Position numbers and translations under genes: made by a program | Source: an uncultured Pseudomonadota bacterium | GTDB taxonomy: Bacteria; Myxococcota_A; Bradymonadia; Bradymonadales; Bradymonadaceae | DNA: 64,000 nucleotides | Direction of reading: 5' to 3' | Assembly (NCBI GenBank): GCA_913057905.1 | Contig: CAJXPB010000003.1 | Span: 248,001-312,000 of the forward strand | Shown here: one piece after another, positions 58,894-64,000 of the stretch | Layout: the number at the start of each line of letters is the position of its first letter | Position numbering within the stretch: position 1 is the stretch's first letter | Notes under the pieces: model-generated | What the model saw: only the letters and a program-made list of their open reading frames with translations | The model's database searches: none | What the model was told of the DNA's origin: nothing

Positions 58894-60162
58894 TCAAAAC
58901 CCAAACCCCACGCGCAGGCTTCCAGCGTGGACCACGTCGTTCCCCGACGCCGGGGAATCGCGGGTGTTCGGCTGCGGATGACGCGGATTCAGCCACTGCA
59001 GATCATAGCCGACGCCGATCCGAACTGGATCCAGGGCGGTGAGGGTGAAATCGAAGCCCCCCTTGGCGCCAACGCTGACCGCACCGTCGCCGAAGGCCTG
59101 GCCGTTGGTCCGGGTAAAGAGAGTCGGAAGCGCACCGACGTAGAAGCCCAGTGTCGCCGCTCCCGGAAAACGTTGGACCACGCCGACTCCCGCATCGATC
59201 GACGTGTAGCGGCTGCCGACGTAGGTGCCGTTCGATTCGATCCCGAGGTCGGAAAACTCACCGCCGAGTTGGCCGTAGACGGTGACCGTCGGGGTGATCC
59301 TCCCGAGGTAGCGCAGCGCGGCGCCCGCCCGGATGTACGAGCCGCGCAGTGAACCCTGCGTGCCGGTGAACTCGCTCGAAAACGGCGCGTAGCGCACGAA
59401 TCCCGTGGCGCCGAATCCCCCGCGGCCCGACTGATTGAGCCCGAAGACGCCCTCGACCCTCGCCTGTACCCCAACCAACGGGGTCGTGTGGCTGAGATCG
59501 AATCCGCCTTCGGTCGAAAGCGACAGGGCGCGACGGCCGAAGAACGCACCGACGCTCAGACCGGCGCCGGGCTCCAGCTCGGCTGAAGTTCGCTCGGGAA
59601 GCGACACCATATCGGTGGAGCTCTCCCGGGCGGAACCGGACTCTTCGACGGATTCGGCGACGGATTCGGCCTCTCCGGACGAGCCCTCCGGCGACTCCGA
59701 CTTCAACCGCTCGATCGCCGTCGATAAAGCGTCGATGACGACCCGATCCGACACCCGTTCAGAGTCCGTGTCGGTGCGGACGGTCCCACGAGAGGTCCCG
59801 GCGGCATCGATGATGGTCAGCGAAAAGGCTGCGCTCTGGCGCCCGTAGATAATCAGCCCGTCCAAGTCGCGCCGTTTCATGGTCTTGGCAAACTCGGTGC
59901 GCGGCACCTGGCTCGAATCAAAGGAGGCCAGAAGCTCGTCGGCGGAACTTAGCCGTACATCGGGGCTTTCAACGAGAACGGCCCGGACCTTTTCGAAGAT
60001 AAACCGCCCCTTCGAGGGGGTGGCGTCTGCCAACGCCACGGCGACGTCCGCACCGTCGGCGCTCTCGTCGCCGGAATCGTCTTCAGAGGCCGAACCGATC
60101 CCCGGGTTCCAAAGCGTCAACACGAGAATCACCGACAACGAAACGACACCTCGGAACTGCAC
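58894..60162 (-). CDS. Outer-membrane beta-barrel protein with N-terminal soluble domain
   Basis: A 422-residue protein. A signal peptide ends near GIGSA-S (residue 25). A soluble alpha/beta part follows (about 40-165, with DLDGLIIYGRQSAAFSLTIIDA), then a Ser/Glu-rich linker and a C-terminal half of alternating beta strands such as GGFGATGFVRYAPFS and SIDAGVGVVQRFPG, ending GSLRVGFGF with a terminal Phe, as in outer-membrane barrels. The soluble part resembles periplasmic domains of myxobacterial outer-membrane proteins. Function unknown. Confidence 0.7.
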   Translation of the reverse strand: MQFRGVVSLSVILVLTLWNPGIGSASEDDSGDESADGADVAVALADATPSKGRFIFEKVRAVLVESPDVRLSSADELLASFDSSQVPRTEFAKTMKRRDLDGLIIYGRQSAAFSLTIIDAAGTSRGTVRTDTDSERVSDRVVIDALSTAIERLKSESPEGSSGEAESVAESVEESGSARESSTDMVSLPERTSAELEPGAGLSVGAFFGRRALSLSTEGGFDLSHTTPLVGVQARVEGVFGLNQSGRGGFGATGFVRYAPFSSEFTGTQGSLRGSYIRAGAALRYLGRITPTVTVYGQLGGEFSDLGIESNGTYVGSRYTSIDAGVGVVQRFPGAATLGFYVGALPTLFTRTNGQAFGDGAVSVGAKGGFDFTLTALDPVRIGVGYDLQWLNPRHPQPNTRDSPASGNDVVHAGSLRVGFGF

Positions 60163-60185
60163 GTTTCTCCTTGTATTCCAGAAAC

Positions 60186-63100
60186 TTACGAGCCGGCCGG
60201 CGAGACTCGTATTTGGGATCGACCCTTCTGTTGAGGCTCCACGATCACCTGGTCGGCAATCTGCTCCTGCAGCGCCTCCACGTGGCTGATCACGCCGACC
60301 GTCCGACCGCCTTCGCCGCCCTGTCCCTGCAGATTGTTCAGAATCTCCATCGCCTTGCGCAGGGAGTCACGGTCGAGGGTGCCGAATCCTTCGTCCAGAA
60401 ACAACGTCTCGATGGGCATCTCGACCTCCTGCTGGTCGGCCAGGGCCAACGCCAGCGCCAGCGACACCAGGAAGGTTTCGCCGCCCGACAACGTCGACAA
60501 CGGCCGCGGCTTCCCCGCGTGGTACTCATCCAGAATCTCGAAGTCGAGCTTCGGCAGCCCCGACTCGTCGCGTTTGGTGCAGAGCTTATAGCGTTCGTGT
60601 AACTCCCCGAGCCGACGGTTGGCGCGCTTGACGATCCGGTCGAGGTTCAGCGCCTGGGCAAACTGCTTGAACTTCTCGCCTCCGCCGACGCCGATCAAGG
60701 ACCTCAACTCATCCCACACGCGAAATTCCTCGCGCTGGGCGTCGAGCTGTTCCTTTTTTTCGTGGTATTCCTCCAGCTTCTGCTCGAGCGTCTCGATGGT
60801 GTTGTCCAGAGCACCGATCTTCTGATTCGACTCGCTGATGGCCTCGTCGAGCCTGCGTTTGGCCTCCTTGAGGGCCTCCAGCTTGTAGACCTCGGGGTCG
60901 AGCCGATCGGGGCGCCCATCGCCGTGTTCGACGAGTTCGTCGTTGAGCCGTTCGAGCGCCTGACGGGCCGAATCGACGCGCCCCTGAATCTTCTCGCAGC
61001 GCTCCTTCAGCTCCTTGCGCTCCTCCTCCTCGAGCAGAGCTGACCTCACCGCATCGAGATCGTCGAAGATCTTGGACGCCTCGATTTCGGCCTTCAGACT
61101 CTCGCGCTTTTTCTTCAGGTCCTCGGCAACCTTCTTTTGCTGCTTTCGTGTGGTCTTCAACTCGGTCGTCGTCTCGGTCAACGCCTTTTTGGCCTCGCCG
61201 ACCGCCTCCTTGGCCTCGTCGCGCTGCTTGCGCTTTTTGTCGACCGCCTTTTGGAGTTCGGCTTCCCGTTTACTGGGAGTCTGGTCGCCGAACATCGTCT
61301 CGAGGCTGTCGTCGAGCTCCCGGACCCGAAGCTCGAGCCGGTAGAGGGCCGTCGCCTCGTCCAGACCGTCCTCAACCTCTCGGTCGTACTCCTTCCGGAC
61401 TGCCTCGAGATTCCCGACGGCCTGGTCGTGGGCTTCCTTCGCTTCCTCGAGCGTGTCGACGGCCTCCTCGGCGCTGTCCAGTGATTCACGCCGCGCCTCG
61501 AGCTGCTCGACCTTCGTTCTGCAGGCGTCTCGCATCGCATCGACGTCCCCGAACTCGACGTCGGCTTCCCAACCCTCCGTCTGATTTGCCCATGTGTCGC
61601 CGAGGGTTTCGAGCCGCTTCTTTTGGGTCTGAAGTTGCTCGGAGGTGTTTTCGACGGTCCCCTCGATCTGGGCGATCTTGTTGGCCTTCTTTTGCTTCTT
61701 TTTGCGGAGCCGTTCGAGTTCGTCTTCGAGCTCCGAGATACGTTCCTGAACGCGGTCGCGTTCCTGCTGAAGCTCGGCTTCGTCGGCGTCGATCGCCGCC
61801 TCGTCGCCCCCGTGGGTATGTTGCAGCTTCGGGTGCTCGTCGCTGCCGCAGACGGGGCAATCATCGCCCTCCTGCAGTTCGCGGCGCAGGTCCACGGCCC
61901 GGAGTTCCAGATCGAGATGCGCCTTTCTCTTCTTTTCGGACTCGAGGGCGTCTTTGCGTGATTCGGCTTCTTCTTTCAACTCCGCGAGCGACTCTTCGAG
62001 CTCCTTTTTTTGCTCCCCGAGATCGCTCAACTTTTCGCCGAGCTTTTCGATCTCGCCTTTCGCCTCTTCGACGTCATCGACGGTCGACCGGGCCTTGCTG
62101 AGCTCGAGATTGCGCTCGTTGAGCCGATCGCGCTTCTCTTTGGGCGTCGACGCGTTGCCGAGGGTGTCGTGTAGCTTCCGCTCACAGCGGTCGAGCTCCT
62201 CCCGCAATCGTTCGGACCAAGAGGCGTCGTCAGACTTCGATACGTCTGCACCGACGACTTCCCGCACCGTCTCCTCTAGCTCGGCTTCAGCCTCGCGCAC
62301 CTCCTCTCTGGCATCGTCGAGCTCTTGGCGAGCCTCGCGAACCCGATCGGCCGACTCCCGGGCGGCCGAGAGGCTCTCGGTGCGGCGCCCTCGAAGATCC
62401 TCGAGCCGCGTCTCCAGCCGCTTGCCCTCTTCGATATCGTCTTTTTTATCACTGTAGTTCTGCTCGGCCTCTTCGAGCTCTTTTTCCGCGGCCTCGAGAG
62501 CTTTGTCGGCCTCGTCGACGGCCTCTTTTCGCTCTTTTTTTTGCCCCTCGAGGGACTCGATCTTTTCGCCGATCTCGTCGAGTTCGGACTCGAGTTCTTC
62601 GACCCGCCGCGGACTCGTCCCGAAGTTCCTCGCCTCCTGGTCGCGCTCGAGCCTCTCGAAGTCCTCGTTGTGCTCTCTCTTTTCCGCCTTGCCCGCCTCC
62701 AGTTCCCTCGCCGTGTCGGCGTGCTCCTCATGCAATTCGGCGCGCCGCTGAAGCCAGTCGATAAAGTCGACGGCATCCTGGTGCCATGTCTCCAGACCCT
62801 CGAGGATCGCCTGGCGGTCTTCGCGTTCGGCCCGCGTCGCTTCGAGCTTTTCGGCCGGTGACTTTTCTTCGCCCTCGAAACTCTCGACCTCCTCTTCGAG
62901 CGCTTCCAGCGCATCCCGCTCCGAACGCCAGCGCTCCTGAGCCAGACGGCCGAGCTCCTTGTAGACGCTCGTGTCGGTCAAACGCTCCAGGATCGACGCC
63001 TTCTCCTCGGCGTCGGCCTTCAAAAGAGCGGAGAACTCGCCCTGCGCCAGCATCACGCTGCGCAAGAAGTCCTGCATCTCCATGCCGCCGAGCACCGCCT

Positions 63101-63563
63101 CGAACTCGTCTTCGTAGTCCTTTTTCGTCGTGCTCGAGACGAGCTGGTGCCAGCCGTCTTCGACCCTCTTGAACAACTCCCGGCGAGGGGTCTGAGGCGT
63201 CGCGCCGGGCTTTTCGTAGGCGCGGCGAAAATGCCACCCCGCCCTGTAGCGATTTCGCACCCGCGCTCCGTCGCGCCCGGCGTCCTCCTCGATGACGCTA
63301 AACTCCACCTCCGCCTTCGACTCGCCGGTCCCGTAGGAGTTGACCCGAGCACCGATGTCATCGAGCGAATTCGCGCGATTCGTCTGGCGAGGCGTCTCGC
63401 CAAAGAGCGCCAGACACACCGCATCGAGAATCGTCGTCTTGCCCGAGCCGGTCGGGCCCATGATCAAGTACAGCGGCGCGCCATCGAGATCTTCATCGAA
63501 GTCGACCTCCTGGACCCCGTACAGCGAGTTGATGTTTTCGACGGTGATGCGGTGAAACTTCAT
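60186..63563 (-). CDS. sbcC: Exonuclease subunit SbcC (Rad50-like ATPase)
   Basis: A 1125-residue SMC-like protein. The N-terminal Walker A is IMGPTGSGKTTILDAVCLALFG near residues 34-55. Two long coiled coils flank a zinc hook, DDCPVCGSDEHPK, near residue 567. The C-terminal ATPase half has LSGGETFLVSLALALALAD and the Walker B LFLDEGFGTLD. With SbcD it cleaves DNA hairpins and end-blocked DNA. Very acidic coils fit the proteome trend. Its ATG overlaps the sbcD stop by 4 bp. Confidence 0.94.
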   Translation of the reverse strand: MKFHRITVENINSLYGVQEVDFDEDLDGAPLYLIMGPTGSGKTTILDAVCLALFGETPRQTNRANSLDDIGARVNSYGTGESKAEVEFSVIEEDAGRDGARVRNRYRAGWHFRRAYEKPGATPQTPRRELFKRVEDGWHQLVSSTTKKDYEDEFEAVLGGMEMQDFLRSVMLAQGEFSALLKADAEEKASILERLTDTSVYKELGRLAQERWRSERDALEALEEEVESFEGEEKSPAEKLEATRAEREDRQAILEGLETWHQDAVDFIDWLQRRAELHEEHADTARELEAGKAEKREHNEDFERLERDQEARNFGTSPRRVEELESELDEIGEKIESLEGQKKERKEAVDEADKALEAAEKELEEAEQNYSDKKDDIEEGKRLETRLEDLRGRRTESLSAARESADRVREARQELDDAREEVREAEAELEETVREVVGADVSKSDDASWSERLREELDRCERKLHDTLGNASTPKEKRDRLNERNLELSKARSTVDDVEEAKGEIEKLGEKLSDLGEQKKELEESLAELKEEAESRKDALESEKKRKAHLDLELRAVDLRRELQEGDDCPVCGSDEHPKLQHTHGGDEAAIDADEAELQQERDRVQERISELEDELERLRKKKQKKANKIAQIEGTVENTSEQLQTQKKRLETLGDTWANQTEGWEADVEFGDVDAMRDACRTKVEQLEARRESLDSAEEAVDTLEEAKEAHDQAVGNLEAVRKEYDREVEDGLDEATALYRLELRVRELDDSLETMFGDQTPSKREAELQKAVDKKRKQRDEAKEAVGEAKKALTETTTELKTTRKQQKKVAEDLKKKRESLKAEIEASKIFDDLDAVRSALLEEEERKELKERCEKIQGRVDSARQALERLNDELVEHGDGRPDRLDPEVYKLEALKEAKRRLDEAISESNQKIGALDNTIETLEQKLEEYHEKKEQLDAQREEFRVWDELRSLIGVGGGEKFKQFAQALNLDRIVKRANRRLGELHERYKLCTKRDESGLPKLDFEILDEYHAGKPRPLSTLSGGETFLVSLALALALADQQEVEMPIETLFLDEGFGTLDRDSLRKAMEILNNLQGQGGEGGRTVGVISHVEALQEQIADQVIVEPQQKGRSQIRVSPAGS

Positions 63564-64000
63564 CGCTCCCCCTCGTCGCGCCCCTGGTAGTCAGCCAAGA
63601 TCTCGTGGAAGGCGTCGACTAGCCGGTCACCGGGCCCGTCGGCGTCGGGGTTCTTCTTTTCGTACATCCTCTGGAACACCTCGGTGTGATCCATCTCCTC
63701 GAAGGGCGGCACCTCGCGCTCGTCGTCCTCCGACGCTCTGCCGTCGCCGATTGACTCCTCTCTGTTTCCGACGATGATCGGGCGCTCGTCGGCATCGGGG
63801 AACGCTTCGGCCAACACCTCGTTTAGCGCCGACAGATAGTTGCCGATGAACTCGTCGGACTCCACCTCGACGATGACGTAGACCGCCGCCGGCAGCTCGC
63901 CATCGGTCGACAGGTTCCGAAGCTTCTCTTTGAGCCGCTCGACCGTGCCTCGAAGCTCCAGAATATCTCGCCATCTGGGGACCGTAACGGGATCGACGGT
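63560..64000 (-). CDS. sbcD: Exonuclease subunit SbcD, C-terminal part
   Basis: A partial gene open to the right edge; the last 146 residues are present. It starts TVDPVTVPRWRDILELRG at the edge and continues through VYVIVEVESDEFIGNYLSALNEV, the pattern of the SbcD capping domain after the phosphoesterase part. The acidic tail ends ADYQGRDEGER. The 4-bp overlap with sbcC is the usual sbcDC operon arrangement and supports the call, since the catalytic domain is outside the window. Confidence 0.85.
   Translation of the reverse strand, partial: TVDPVTVPRWRDILELRGTVERLKEKLRNLSTDGELPAAVYVIVEVESDEFIGNYLSALNEVLAEAFPDADERPIIVGNREESIGDGRASEDDEREVPPFEEMDHTEVFQRMYEKKNPDADGPGDRLVDAFHEILADYQGRDEGER

Noticed and set aside
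1..64000. tRNA, rRNA, insertion sequence or prophage genes
   Set aside because: No cloverleaf with a GGTTCGAATCC-type arm, rRNA signature, transposase motif or phage structural gene was recognised.

Overview
The window is one contiguous piece of a GC-rich bacterial chromosome that contains the dnaA/rpmH/rnpA/yidC/mnmE replication-origin neighbourhood. Several traits point to a deltaproteobacterial-type organism, most likely a Bradymonadales/Myxococcota relative from a saline habitat. These are an unusually acidic proteome with Asp/Glu-rich linkers, many large lipoproteins with a Cys lipobox, temptin-like exported proteins with Met-Asp-Ala-Gly repeats and a MYXO-CTERM-like C-terminus, and an isolated pair of type III secretion genes. 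The taxonomic call is an inference from gene content, not from a marker-gene comparison.

Layout. 1-6.3 kb: a truncated exported protein, an EI24-type membrane protein, an MrfA-like repair helicase, two tandem temptin-like secreted paralogues and a MogA-type protein. 6.3-10.9 kb (minus strand): a strictly three-periodic Cys-rich protein, an Smr-domain protein, a lipoprotein and dnaX. 11-15 kb: ChaC-like, Mpo1-like, HD hydrolase and acyl-CoA dehydrogenase genes facing an aminoglycoside-phosphotransferase-like kinase. 15.7-23.8 kb: lipoamide dehydrogenase, 2-oxo acid dehydrogenase E2, thioredoxin, a TPR protein and topA. 23.8-26 kb (minus): type III secretion genes sctQ and sctP. 27-37 kb: cysteine-free L33 and S18, a large VWA lipoprotein, PP2C phosphatase, rapZ, cysS, uvrB, glutamate dehydrogenase and a methyltransferase. 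37.8-40.7 kb (minus): trpS, rimO and a rhodanese. 40.8-49.9 kb: yqgE, a candidate origin, dnaA, an AT-richer lipoprotein, then rpmH-rnpA-yidD-yidC-jag-mnmE. 49.9-53.5 kb: a structured small RNA with its own promoter and terminator, a LytS/LytTR two-component pair and a pseudo-GTPase with a DUF697 membrane domain. 53.5-64 kb: cell-envelope proteins, oligoribonuclease, a double winged-helix-like tail-anchored protein, and sbcC with part of sbcD.

The most unusual structure is a composite dispersed repeat at four intergenic loci (about 15.1-15.6, 26.1-26.65, 37.3-37.85 and 58.5-58.9 kb). Its modules are a 52-bp tandem unit (R), a long hairpin (T) and a longer structured block (E). They occur in both orientations and in different orders, and hairpin stems are kept while their sequences change. 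Other items for follow-up are the orphan small RNA at about 49.9-50.15 kb, a cluster of six CGATCG palindromes in 92 bp upstream of dnaA, the Cys-rich protein whose 20 cysteines are all in one three-residue phase, and the orphan sctP-sctQ pair. I saw no tRNA or rRNA gene, CRISPR array, insertion sequence or prophage.
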